Source: JBFELO01 sp041552055 (lineage in GTDB: Bacteria; Acidobacteriota; Thermoanaerobaculia; Thermoanaerobaculales; Sulfomarinibacteraceae). From it: a DNA stretch of 9,369 nt. Numbering within the stretch: position 1 is the first letter of the stretch; each line of letters starts with the position of its first letter. A program made the position numbers and the translations under genes. This document shows, one piece after another, positions 1-5,950 of this stretch. The notes beneath the pieces were generated by a model. That model searched no databases and was not told the origin of the DNA. It saw only the letters and a list, made by a program, of their open reading frames with translations. The stretch covers positions 1 to 9,369 of the forward strand of contig JBFELO010000173.1 in the NCBI GenBank assembly GCA_041552055.1, written 5' to 3'.

Positions 1-279
1 AGATGGGAGCGTAACCGCGACTGGAGCATAGCAGTTTTCGAACACGATGTTTTCCCGCGCGAAGGCACCGATATTTGGTGATTGAACTTCGGGAGCACCG
101 TAACTACTGAGGACGTCCCAGCGCGTCGTATCCATGCTGATCAGAATGACATTCCTAATCTCTTCTTCGACCTCTTTTGGCCTTTCATAGGAAGATTGTT
201 GTTGGGCGCACGATGAGATACCAAGGGTCGCAAGGACAAGAGATATGAGGGGTCTTGCGTTGATCGTTTTTAGTCGCAT
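1..279 (-). CDS. Sulfatase/alkaline-phosphatase-superfamily lipoprotein, N-terminal part (cut by window edge)
   Basis: The minus strand reads 93 codons from ATG at 277-279 to the window edge, so only the N-terminus is present. Residues 1-24 form a lipoprotein signal peptide: basic start (MRLK), hydrophobic stretch and lipobox ISSC with Cys24. A charged linker follows (EVEEEIRN), then the sulfatase opening NVILISMDTTR (about 43-53), whose Asp50 is the usual first metal ligand, and WDVLSSYG. The fragment ends in VTLPS. In the family this is where the formylglycine motif C-x-P-S-R sits, so Thr90 replaces the modified Cys. Known relatives with TLPS(H) are common and probably do not use formylglycine chemistry. 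The substrate cannot be told. No clear Shine-Dalgarno precedes the ATG. Base composition is clearly more AT-rich than most neighbours (28 of 60 bases G/C at 121-180). The family call is good; sulfatase versus phosphatase activity is open. Confidence 0.85.
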   Translation of the reverse strand, partial: MRLKTINARPLISLVLATLGISSCAQQQSSYERPKEVEEEIRNVILISMDTTRWDVLSSYGAPEVQSPNIGAFARENIVFENCYAPVAVTLPS

Positions 280-495
280 GTCTGGGCGTTATCTGGGCAA
301 AGGGAATGCCCGGGGAGCAGCGAATATGCGCGGGCGGACATCATGTCGCTGCTGAGAATAGCACGGCTCGGTCCGAAGCGGTTGCACCGGGATGCGGAGG
401 CGGCTCGCAGGAGGAGTTGCCGCGCCCGAGCGGTGACCGTGAATTATCCGGGCTAGACTTGGCATGGGCGGGTTGCCGCCCTGACGGAGTGGACG

Positions 496-897
496 GTGGC
501 AGTGATGGAGGGCCTGTTTCTCGAAGTCTTGCGGTCGATCGAGCGCTTCCTGCAGCGGCGGAGCGATGCACGGCGTCAGCAATCGGTGCAACAGCGTCGG
601 GCGGTCGAGAGCGTGCTCGATGCGGTCCGCGAGACCGAGGGTTACCTGTACGACCTCAGAGAAGGTGGCTCAAAGGATCGGCCACGCGAGGCCAGGCTGT
701 CTCGTCGCTGGCAGCGGGCCGCCACCCACGTGCGCGCGGTCGACGCCCGGCTGTCGCGGATCGCGCAGGTCACCGCCTTCGGCTGGGCAAACCCCGACCT
801 CTGGAACCACCCAGAATACCGGGCGATCCCCACCGAGCTCGACGTTGTCCGACGGCAGTGCGAATGGCTCCTCGAACAATGGGATCCGGACGTCTGA
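496..897 (+). CDS. Hypothetical helical protein, 133 aa
   Basis: I do not recognise the family. The chosen start is GTG at 496, because a GGAG at 486-489 lies six bases upstream; GTG 502 and ATG 505 are in-frame alternatives. The protein has no signal peptide or membrane segment and is rich in Arg, Glu and Leu. It is mostly predicted helical, with amphipathic stretches at about 4-50 and 66-90, followed by a Trp-rich C-terminal part (FGWANPDLWNHPEYR, then CEWLLEQWDPDV). The frame is supported by strong G/C preference at third codon positions, which the overlapping longer frame (306-980) lacks. It is divergent from the sulfatase-like gene and tail to tail with the SRPBCC gene, so it is probably transcribed alone. 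Likely cytoplasmic; function unknown. Confidence 0.65.
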   Translation: MAVMEGLFLEVLRSIERFLQRRSDARRQQSVQQRRAVESVLDAVRETEGYLYDLREGGSKDRPREARLSRRWQRAATHVRAVDARLSRIAQVTAFGWANPDLWNHPEYRAIPTELDVVRRQCEWLLEQWDPDV

Positions 898-1064
898 GCA
901 GACCCTCCGCTCCCTCGCCCGGCACGGCAAGCCCTCTTGAATGTGCCGACGAAGTGCAGGGGTGCCGGTGTCGGCGATAACGACGGGAGTGGTACGCCTT
1001 CACGCACCGCCGAAACCGGCACCCTCATGTGAACGAGTCGGACGAAGATCCTGGCGTGATGTCG

Positions 1065-1496
1065 TTACGCCTCCAGCTGGGCTTTCAGGTTCGCGAGCAA
1101 GGTCTCCGCCTCGTTCTCGTTCATCTTGACGATGACCTTTTCGGCGACTTTCCCGAGCACCGGGACCGGCACATTGTAGTCGGCCTCGAAGGTCAGATCG
1201 GTGTCCTCGCCGTGCTCCTCCAAAAGCCAGGTGATCGTGCTCTCGATGCCCTTTTCGTTCCTTCCGACCAGCTTCTTGTTCGGGACGACTTCGACCTCGT
1301 CGGTGTCGCCCTCGAACCGGACGCCGGCCATCTTGTAGGTCCAGTGAAAGTGTTTGCCCCCGTTCGGGAGATCCCGAATATCCGAGACCTCCATCATGCT
1401 CGGCCAAAACTCCGGGAAGTGAGTCTTGTCCTCGAGAAAGTGATACACCTTCTCCGCCGGGGCGTGGATGGTTGTCCGTCGGCTGAGCTTTGCCAT
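1065..1496 (-). CDS. SRPBCC / polyketide cyclase-like (START-fold) protein, 143 aa
   Basis: The start is the ATG at 1494-1496, preceded by GGGAGG (complement of 1502-1507) with a five-base spacer; the upstream in-frame extension to 1595 has no such site. The protein shows the SRPBCC layout. A first strand with the typical opening leads into a helix (TTIHAPAEKVYHFLEDKTHFPEFWPSM, given here in two parts: TTIHAPAEKVYHFL and EDKTHFPEFWPSM, about 8-34). Beta strands follow (HFHWTYKMAG, VEVVPNKKLVGR, ESTITWLLEE, TDLTFEADYNVPVP), and a long C-terminal helix ends in NLKAQLEA. Length is normal for a single-domain member. Such proteins bind hydrophobic ligands in a cavity; members include polyketide cyclases and the COQ10-like quinone-binding group. 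The ligand cannot be read from sequence. It is soluble with no signal peptide. The gene is on the same strand as the MerR gene but 228 bases downstream, across a structured spacer, so an independent promoter is likely. Confidence 0.85.
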   Translation of the reverse strand: MAKLSRRTTIHAPAEKVYHFLEDKTHFPEFWPSMMEVSDIRDLPNGGKHFHWTYKMAGVRFEGDTDEVEVVPNKKLVGRNEKGIESTITWLLEEHGEDTDLTFEADYNVPVPVLGKVAEKVIVKMNENEAETLLANLKAQLEA

Positions 1497-1614
1497 GGCT
1501 GCCTCCCTGGTCCGTCGTGAGCTGAAGAGATTTTCAACTCGCGGATGCCTTCGGCAGCCCGGCGGTCTTTGGATCCTTCGTTGGGTTGTCCCCACTCGGA
1601 GGAGGCGAGGATCC

Positions 1615-1669
1615 GTGGCTTTCCGACACCGGCTTTCGCCGGTTGTGGCTTTGTCGGTGCACCTACAAA
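1615..1669. repeat. Structured intergenic sequence with two dyads and a direct repeat
   Basis: In the 228-base spacer between the MerR and SRPBCC genes, GTGGCTTT occurs twice (1615-1622 and 1645-1652, 30 bases apart). Between the copies lies a hairpin, ACCGGC-TTTC-GCCGGT (1628-1643), with an outer possible pairing CGACA/TGTCG (1624-1628 with 1652-1656). Immediately after is a near-perfect 20-base palindrome, TTTGTCGGTGCACCTACAAA (1650-1669), which departs from symmetry at one pair only. There is no T-run to make either an intrinsic terminator. The look is that of a dispersed intergenic repeat unit (REP-like), but only one copy is in the window, so that reading is inference. No ORF in the spacer looks coding. 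Confidence 0.5.
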
Positions 1670-1724
1670 TGTCGGTCGTGGGAGCGTGGAAATCAAGTCT
1701 CGGTTTCCAGCGAACCGGCTCGCT

Positions 1725-2429
1725 TCAAGCGCGGTCGTTCTCGGGTAGGGACCGCCGCAGAATCTCGGCCAACTGCTCGAGGCGTTCCACGGCATCCTCG
1801 TCGAGATCGCGCACCGAGACCGTGATGTTCTCAGTGATGTGGGCACGGGTCCAGCGCTCGGACAGGCTGTCTCGACCGGCATCGCGATCCTTCACCGATC
1901 GATCCAGTTGGGCCAGCAGCTCGCCGACGCGGCTCGAGAGCGACGGCTCCAGGGAGTCAACGAGCGGGCTGGCGTACCTGGGCGCGCCGAGCGCGCCCAA
2001 CTCCTCCGATGACGGTTCCCCGTGCCGGTGCAACACCGCCTCGTACGGGTCCGACATGAACCGCGCACGTCGCCGGGCCGAGGCCATCGTCGGGGCTGCA
2101 AGCCGCGGCTCGTACGCGCCGTGGGCGATGGGCTCGATCGGCTTGCGACCGGCGGCCAGATCGGCGATCTCCTGCGCCGACAGCTGCTCGAAGACCTCGC
2201 GGAAGTCGCCGAGCGTCATCGACCCGATGCGGCCGGTGTCCTGGAGTTCGCGGACGCGCTTGATGAACAGGAGGCGGTCGAGAAACAGCTGCGGGTAGCG
2301 GGTGCGCGGTCCCCTGCGGCCGACCTTGGGCAGCACGTCCTCCTGCACGTAGTAGGCGATCGTGCGCTTGTCGAAGCCGGTCCGTTCCTCGATGTCGTCC
2401 AGGGTGTAGGTGCGTTTCCGTTCGCTCAT
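1725..2429 (-). CDS. MerR-family transcriptional regulator, 234 aa
   Basis: The start chosen is ATG at 2427-2429 (MSERKRTYTL). The frame stays open upstream to 2549, but that stretch overlaps the divergent promoters and reads like non-coding sequence. Residues 7-29 form the winged helix-turn-helix typical of MerR (YTLDDIEERTGFDKRTIAYY). The wing and second helix pair follow (about 30-80, with RRGPRTRYPQLFLDRLLFIKR and SMTLGDFREVF). The C-terminal 130 residues are not a known effector domain to me: a variable linker with many Arg, then a conserved-looking end ITVSVRDLDEDAVERLEQLAEIL (about 192-214). There is no cysteine-based metal site of the classic MerR/CueR kind. No Shine-Dalgarno is visible. 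The -10 box lies six bases from the ATG, so the mRNA should be leaderless. Divergence from the ARPP-1 gene suggests that it controls that gene and itself. Confidence 0.88.
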   Translation of the reverse strand: MSERKRTYTLDDIEERTGFDKRTIAYYVQEDVLPKVGRRGPRTRYPQLFLDRLLFIKRVRELQDTGRIGSMTLGDFREVFEQLSAQEIADLAAGRKPIEPIAHGAYEPRLAAPTMASARRRARFMSDPYEAVLHRHGEPSSEELGALGAPRYASPLVDSLEPSLSSRVGELLAQLDRSVKDRDAGRDSLSERWTRAHITENITVSVRDLDEDAVERLEQLAEILRRSLPENDRA

Positions 2430-2435
2430 GATTCG

Positions 2436-2464
2436 AGTGTAGAGAACTGAAAAAACAGTGTCAA
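2436..2464 (-). promoter_or_regulatory. Sigma70-like promoter of the MerR gene (leaderless)
   Basis: Read on the minus strand, a perfect -35 TTGACA (2464-2459) is followed by a 17-base spacer and a -10 TACACT (2441-2436, four of six consensus). The expected start site, about seven bases after the -10, falls on or within one base of the A of the ATG at 2429. No ribosome-binding site exists between. The predicted transcript therefore has essentially no 5' leader. Confidence 0.7.
2446..2459. promoter_or_regulatory. Candidate MerR operator dyad in the merR promoter spacer
   Basis: ACTG-AAAAAA-CAGT (2446-2459) is an inverted repeat lying between the -35 and -10 boxes of the merR promoter. This is the position where MerR-family dimers usually bind. 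The 17-base spacer is normal length, unlike the 19-20 bases of promoters that classic MerR activators untwist, so repression or autoregulation is the simpler reading. That is inference from position only. Confidence 0.45.
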
Positions 2465-2470
2465 GAGGTG

Positions 2471-2499
2471 TTGACTTTTGTTTGGACTGTCGATATACT
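2471..2499 (+). promoter_or_regulatory. Sigma70-like promoter of the ARPP-1-type gene
   Basis: TTGACT (2471-2476) and TATACT (2494-2499), each five of six to consensus, are separated by exactly 17 bases. The expected start is near 2506, giving a leader of about 33 bases with AAAGGAG (2525-2531) seven bases before the ATG. The -35 box mirrors that of the divergent promoter (GTCAA-6-TTGAC, 2460-2475), so one protein bound there could block both. Confidence 0.75.
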
Positions 2500-2504
2500 G
2501 GCAA

Positions 2505-2525
2505 TTGACTGATTTCGACTGTCAA
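2505..2525. promoter_or_regulatory. Inverted repeat at the start site of the ARPP-1 transcript
   Basis: TTGAC (2505-2509) and GTCAA (2521-2525) form an inverted repeat over the predicted transcription start and leader. GACTGTC occurs twice, at 2485-2491 and 2517-2523, 32 bases apart (about three helical turns, same face). These could be operator half-sites for the divergent MerR protein. The arms are short, so chance cannot be excluded. Confidence 0.35.
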
Positions 2526-2538
2526 AAGGAGATTGACC

Positions 2539-3537
2539 ATGACCGACATTTCTTTGTACTTGTCAGATATAACCGTAGAAAATACAATTAATTACCGTAA
2601 CCTCACGATGTTTCCACTCCGGGCGAAGGGAGAGGAAGAGCTGGACTATCTGACCCTTGACGAGGCACTCAGCGGCGGACTCGTGCACATCAGCGAGGTG
2701 TCGCAGGCGGGCAGCGTGCCCGAGCTGCGCTTCGAGAACGCAGCCGACCTGCCGGTGCTGATCGTCGACGGTGAGGAGCTTGTCGGGGCCAAGCAGAACC
2801 GGACCGCCAACCTGACCGTGCTCGTGCCCACGCGCACCACGATCGTGCTCCCGGTGTCGTGCGTCGAGGCCGGTCGCTGGAGTCACGGCGGCGGCCGCTT
2901 AGTGGCCTCCAACAGGGCCCACTTCGCCCGCGGCCGTGCCTCCAGGGTGGCGTCCGTGTCACAGTCGATGAGCAGCGAGGGCAGCCGGCGCTCGGACCAG
3001 GGGCGAGTGTGGAGCGACATCGAGGAGGTGGCCTGTCGGATGGAGGCCCCCTCGCCGACCCGGGCCATGGCCGCGGTCTTCGAACGCCACCGAACCCGAA
3101 TCGAGGATTACGTGACTGCCCTGACCGCGATCGAGGGCCAGACGGGTGCCCTGTTCGCGATTGGAGCCGACGTCGTCGGGGTCGACCTCTTCGATCGCAG
3201 CTCCACCTTGAGAGCGCTGCTGCCCAAGCTGGTGCGCAGCTACGCGGTCGACGCGCTCGAGGTGGCGGGGGAGGCGACGTCACCTCCGGATGGCAAGATC
3301 GCCGAAGCGTTCCTTCGATCTGCGGCGTCCGCGAAGGTGAACAACTACCCGGCGGTCGGCCTGGGCACCGACATTCGGCTGTCAGCTCGGGGACTTGCCG
3401 GCGGGGGACTCGTGGTCGACGACGCTCTGGTTCACTTGGCGGTGTTCGCGGTGTCCGACGACCGGAACGGCGGTCGTGTCGAATCGCGCGGCATGGCGAG
3501 CGCCCGTGACCGGAGACGGTCGATGCGGCGGAGGTGA
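2539..3537 (+). CDS. ARPP-1 / DUF6569-type domain protein, 332 aa
   Basis: The start is ATG 2539, seven bases after a strong AAAGGAG; a TTG at 2533 is less likely. The protein matches what I know of the ARPP-1 domain (named for association with ADP-ribosylglycohydrolase and rhodanese-phosphatase genes). An N-terminal beta-rich half carries YLTLDEAL (37-44), EVSQAGSVPELRFENAADLP (53-72), the highly conserved VDGEELVGAKQNR (76-88), and PVSCVEAGRW (105-114). These are followed by QGRVWSDI (144-151), GADVVGVDLFD (189-199) and, near the end, NNYPAVGLGTDIRL and ALVHLAVF. These cover the whole domain, so it is full length, with a short Arg-rich tail (about 316-332). There is no signal peptide or membrane segment, so it is likely cytoplasmic. 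The biochemical function of the domain is not established. It is divergent from the MerR gene, its likely regulator; the MBL-TPR gene starts 57 bases downstream on the same strand. Confidence 0.8.
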   Translation: MTDISLYLSDITVENTINYRNLTMFPLRAKGEEELDYLTLDEALSGGLVHISEVSQAGSVPELRFENAADLPVLIVDGEELVGAKQNRTANLTVLVPTRTTIVLPVSCVEAGRWSHGGGRLVASNRAHFARGRASRVASVSQSMSSEGSRRSDQGRVWSDIEEVACRMEAPSPTRAMAAVFERHRTRIEDYVTALTAIEGQTGALFAIGADVVGVDLFDRSSTLRALLPKLVRSYAVDALEVAGEATSPPDGKIAEAFLRSAASAKVNNYPAVGLGTDIRLSARGLAGGGLVVDDALVHLAVFAVSDDRNGGRVESRGMASARDRRRSMRRR

Positions 3538-3594
3538 GCAGGCGAAACATCCCGCAGATAGAACTCGTACCTGAGGGCAGATGGAGGAGGAGCG

Positions 3595-4851
3595 ATGCGA
3601 GGACGATCTGCAGCGACGTTTGGGACGCTGGCGATGCTGGCGGCGATCGCGGTCGGGGCAGGGGAGGACCCAGCGATCGAGGTCACCCGGTTGACCGAAA
3701 CGCTCTACCTGCTGAGCACCGACCAGGGAAGCTACACCACGAACACGATCGCGTCGGTCGGTGCGGACGGGGTCCTGCTGGTGGACACCCAGGCGGCGAC
3801 TGACGCCGATGCGCTGAAGAAAGTGGTCGACGGGTTCGGCAAGGGTGCACCGAGGATCATCATCAACACCCACCGCCATGTGGAGCACGTCGGCGGCAAC
3901 GCGATCTTCGGCGACGGACCGCTGATCGTCGCGCACGATCTCGTGCGGGCCAAGCTGCGCGGCGGCAGCTACCTGTTCGAGGAGTTCCCCGACACCGCGC
4001 TCCCCGACATCACGCTGACAGACTCGATGTCGGTGTACTTCAACGGCGAGCGGATCGAGCTGATCGCGATGCCCGGCAGTCACGACGACAACGAGATCAT
4101 CGTTCACTTCACCGGATCGAAGGTCGTGCACCTGAGCTCGCTGGTGAACGGATTCAACTTTCCCTCGGTCGACTCGGACGGGGACGTCCTCAAGTTCGCG
4201 GAGCTGGTGGCGCGGGCGATCGAGATCCTCCCGCAGGACGTGGTGATCGTCTCGGGACACAACCAGACCGGGACGTGGCAGGACCTGAAGGCGTATCACG
4301 ACATGCTGGTGTCGACGACGGAGATCGTGCGGAGCGGTCTGGCTGCGGGGAAGGACGCCGCCACCCTGCAGCAGGAGAGAACGCTGGACGGCTGGGAGCG
4401 GTACGCCGGAAGCTACGTCAGCGTCGACGGCTGGATCGACACCCTCGCCGCCGGGCTCGAGCGAGGTGACGAACCGCAGAAGAAGACGGTGTTCGAGCCG
4501 CTCTACTACGCGTGGAAGGACGGCGGTGCCGAGGCGGCGATCGCCCTCTACGCCGAGCTGCAGAGGGATCACGCCGACGAGTACCTGTTTCGGGACGTGG
4601 ACTTCATAATCATCGGCAACAAGCTGGTCGAGCAGGAGAAGTTCGAAGCGGCGATCCGCTTCCTCGAGTCGAGCCTGCAACAGTATCCGGAGAGCCCGTA
4701 CGCCTATTACGCCAACTACAACCTGGCCAGGGCCCACCGCGGTCTGGGCGACCGAGAGACCGCGATCCAACACTGCAACCGGGCGCTCGAGCTGAGCCCC
4801 GACAACGAGACCCTCGTGGAGCTCCGCCAGGAGCTGGAAGACGAGGGTTAG
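3595..4851 (+). CDS. Periplasmic metallo-beta-lactamase-fold protein with C-terminal TPR, 418 aa
   Basis: The start ATG follows a strong GGAGGAGGAG tract (3583-3592). Residues 1-23 look like a Sec signal peptide (MRGR, hydrophobic 9-22), which suggests periplasmic location. Residues 30-245 have the MBL fold: GVLLVDTQ (59-66), the metal motif NTHRHVEHVGGN (91-102), PGSHDDNEIIVHF (160-172) and IVSGHNQTG (218-226). The usual HxHxDH is HxHxEH (Glu97 for Asp). The bridging Asp expected after VVHL is Ser (HLSSLVNGFNFP, Ser181/182). His93, His95, His98, His163 and His222 are kept, so one metal site is plausible and a normal two-metal site is doubtful. A helical linker (about 250-335) and TPR-like helices (about 339-405, with EAAIRFLESSLQQYP and ALELSPDN) follow. 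Substrate unknown. It could be co-transcribed with the ARPP-1 gene. A truncated second copy lies at 6309-7214, about 80% identical by hand alignment. Confidence 0.88.
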   Translation: MRGRSAATFGTLAMLAAIAVGAGEDPAIEVTRLTETLYLLSTDQGSYTTNTIASVGADGVLLVDTQAATDADALKKVVDGFGKGAPRIIINTHRHVEHVGGNAIFGDGPLIVAHDLVRAKLRGGSYLFEEFPDTALPDITLTDSMSVYFNGERIELIAMPGSHDDNEIIVHFTGSKVVHLSSLVNGFNFPSVDSDGDVLKFAELVARAIEILPQDVVIVSGHNQTGTWQDLKAYHDMLVSTTEIVRSGLAAGKDAATLQQERTLDGWERYAGSYVSVDGWIDTLAAGLERGDEPQKKTVFEPLYYAWKDGGAEAAIALYAELQRDHADEYLFRDVDFIIIGNKLVEQEKFEAAIRFLESSLQQYPESPYAYYANYNLARAHRGLGDRETAIQHCNRALELSPDNETLVELRQELEDEG

Positions 4852-4861
4852 GAGTTTGTGA

Positions 4862-4876
4862 CACCTGGCTCAGGTG
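4862..4876 (+). other. Short hairpin downstream of the MBL-TPR gene
   Basis: CACCTG-GCT-CAGGTG begins ten bases after the stop codon of the MBL-TPR gene. The arms are six bases with a three-base loop and no T-run follows, so it is a weak terminator candidate at best. It lies about where similarity to the sequence downstream of the second copy (TGACgCtcGGC near 7212-7224) fades, so it may instead mark the edge of the inserted segment. Confidence 0.35.
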
Positions 4877-4942
4877 CATTCCTGTCAGGAGTCGCACGCG
4901 GGACCGCACTGCTCCAGACCAGGAATCACGATATCAACCTCG

Positions 4943-5710
4943 CTACGCATGACAAACAGGGACCACGTCGATGTGCCTTTCGCCCTCCATTGCCTGGCGC
5001 AAGGGACATTCGGCATTCGGCCACTTTCTCCTGTCTTCATAGACGTACAACTGGTGTTTCTCTGGGAACGCGTCTGACGAGTGCGTCTCGACCCTGGAAA
5101 AATGTGGGAGGTATCTATCGAAGTAATCAAATCCAGGCGCCCGCACGTGTCCCGCTTCATTTGGATTCGGTTCTGGATACTCAATAGTCTTCTGCGACAC
5201 CAATGGAACTGGAAGGATTGCGATTCCATCTGGGACCAGTATTCTCCTTATCTCCCTGATGGCGCGAGTATCGTCGGGAATATGCTCCAGCACGTGGGAA
5301 GCGAACACGAAATCGTAGCTGCCGTCAGGGAAAGGAAGATCCTGAAGGTCGACGTTGTGGTCGACGTCCTTCCTGCTCAGGTCAGAAGTCTCGTATGCAC
5401 CAAACCGGGCCGAGAAGAATGGTCGAAAGAAAGCCTCTGGCGCAAAATGAAGCATTCTCAATTGGCCGGGGTCCAACCGCGCCAGGACGCGCTGCAGGAC
5501 CAGGTACTGAAGGCGATGCCTCTCTAGAGCACCGCATTTCGGGCATCGAGCGTGCCTTCGAAGTCCGGTTGGAGGAGCGACATCCTTGAAGGGGCCCCGG
5601 AAGCTGCAGACCGGACAATGAAACGTGGCTTTGCGCCAGTTTCGGACTCTGAATTTCAACAGTGGGAGTTGTGTCTTGAGGGTGGATTTCAGCGAATACG
5701 ATCGACTCAT
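4943..5710 (-). CDS. Class I SAM-dependent methyltransferase with N-terminal zinc ribbon, 255 aa
   Basis: The start chosen is ATG at 5708-5710 (MSRSYSLKST), with AGAGGA about nine bases upstream. The frame stays open to 6118 but that part is remnant sequence of another gene. Residues 30-65 carry a zinc-ribbon-like pair, CPVC (32-35) and CPKC (56-59), followed by GALERHRL, a hallmark of a known group of small methyltransferases. The Rossmann methyltransferase core follows: MLHFAPEAFF (86-95) in place of the usual glycine-rich motif I, then SDLSRKDVDHNVDLQDLPF and DGSYDFVFASHVLEHIPDD (129-147), typical of the Methyltransf_11 type, and EIRRILVPDGIAILPVP (153-169). There are no membrane segments. 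The substrate is unknown; relatives often sit in polysaccharide or lipid modification loci. Its codon and base usage differ from the MBL and membrane genes around it, and it is absent from the sister unit, which points to acquisition by transfer. Confidence 0.85.
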   Translation of the reverse strand: MSRSYSLKSTLKTQLPLLKFRVRNWRKATFHCPVCSFRGPFKDVAPPTGLRRHARCPKCGALERHRLQYLVLQRVLARLDPGQLRMLHFAPEAFFRPFFSARFGAYETSDLSRKDVDHNVDLQDLPFPDGSYDFVFASHVLEHIPDDTRAIREIRRILVPDGIAILPVPLVSQKTIEYPEPNPNEAGHVRAPGFDYFDRYLPHFSRVETHSSDAFPEKHQLYVYEDRRKWPNAECPLRQAMEGERHIDVVPVCHA

Positions 5711-5862
5711 TGGAAGTCGTCCTCTACAAGACCAGCGGGGATGTGTCGAATCGTTCAACCATTCCGAATGACCTCGGCCTTTCAGGGCCAGGAAACCCCT
5801 TCTCCCCCGCCTCGAGCTTACACCCTCCACCTCAGGGCTGATCGCCCTCGACCCGGGCCCGC

Positions 5863-5879
5863 TGGGTTTCGCAAACCCA
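5863..5879. other. Perfect hairpin upstream of the methyltransferase gene
   Basis: TGGGTTT-CGC-AAACCCA is a perfect seven-base-pair stem with a three-base loop. It lies in the stretch 5711-5950, which has no coding frame I can support, about 150 bases upstream of the methyltransferase start. No T-run follows on either strand. It could be the terminator remnant of a lost neighbour, a leader structure or part of a dispersed repeat; the sequence does not decide. Confidence 0.4.
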
Positions 5880-5950
5880 AGGCCGGCAGGTCGCAACGAC
5901 GGGCACCTCGACGGCAGGGGTCCGACCCTATCATCACGAGGCCAGGCGCC

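Larger units (their letters stand above)
4877..5935. other. Lower-GC inserted segment inside the duplicated unit (approximate ends)
   Basis: In the second unit the MBL-TPR and membrane genes are tail to tail with about 40 bases between. In the first unit the same two neighbours are separated by about 1.1 kb, all of it absent from unit 2. The segment is lower in GC (hand counts 45%, 53% and 58% in three 60-base samples) than the flanking genes (about 68% in one sample). It contains the methyltransferase gene and about 225 bases of upstream non-coding DNA. No transposase, terminal inverted repeats or target duplication are evident. The direction of change (insertion here versus loss from unit 2) is inferred from composition. 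The ends are judged by where similarity stops and could be off by tens of bases. Confidence 0.6.

Noticed and set aside
281..298. Direct repeat TCTGGGC (281-287, 292-298) just upstream of the sulfatase-like start
   Set aside because: Two seven-base copies 11 bases apart could be an operator, but no promoter could be placed to support it.
945..975. GCCGAC/GTCGGC inverted repeat between the convergent genes at 897 and 1065
   Set aside because: Nineteen-base loop, six-base arms and no T-run; easily chance in GC-rich DNA. Nothing else is seen in 898-1064.
306..980. 224-residue plus-strand frame overlapping the 133-aa gene
   Set aside because: It is Gly/Arg/Ser/Pro-rich without fold-like pattern and lacks third-position GC preference; the shorter frame has a ribosome-binding site and better composition.
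1468..2298. 276-residue plus-strand frame opposite the MerR gene
   Set aside because: Ser/Arg-rich shadow of the MerR gene spanning the SRPBCC start and the structured spacer.
3382..4773. Long open frame antisense to the MBL-TPR gene (and its twin at 5934-7067)
   Set aside because: Both are mirror frames of a high-GC gene, of Asp/Val/Arg-rich low-complexity composition. They recur simply because the gene beneath is duplicated.
4862..4876. Hairpin as a rho-independent terminator for the MBL-TPR gene
   Set aside because: The arms are short and no T-run follows, so only a generic hairpin is reported.
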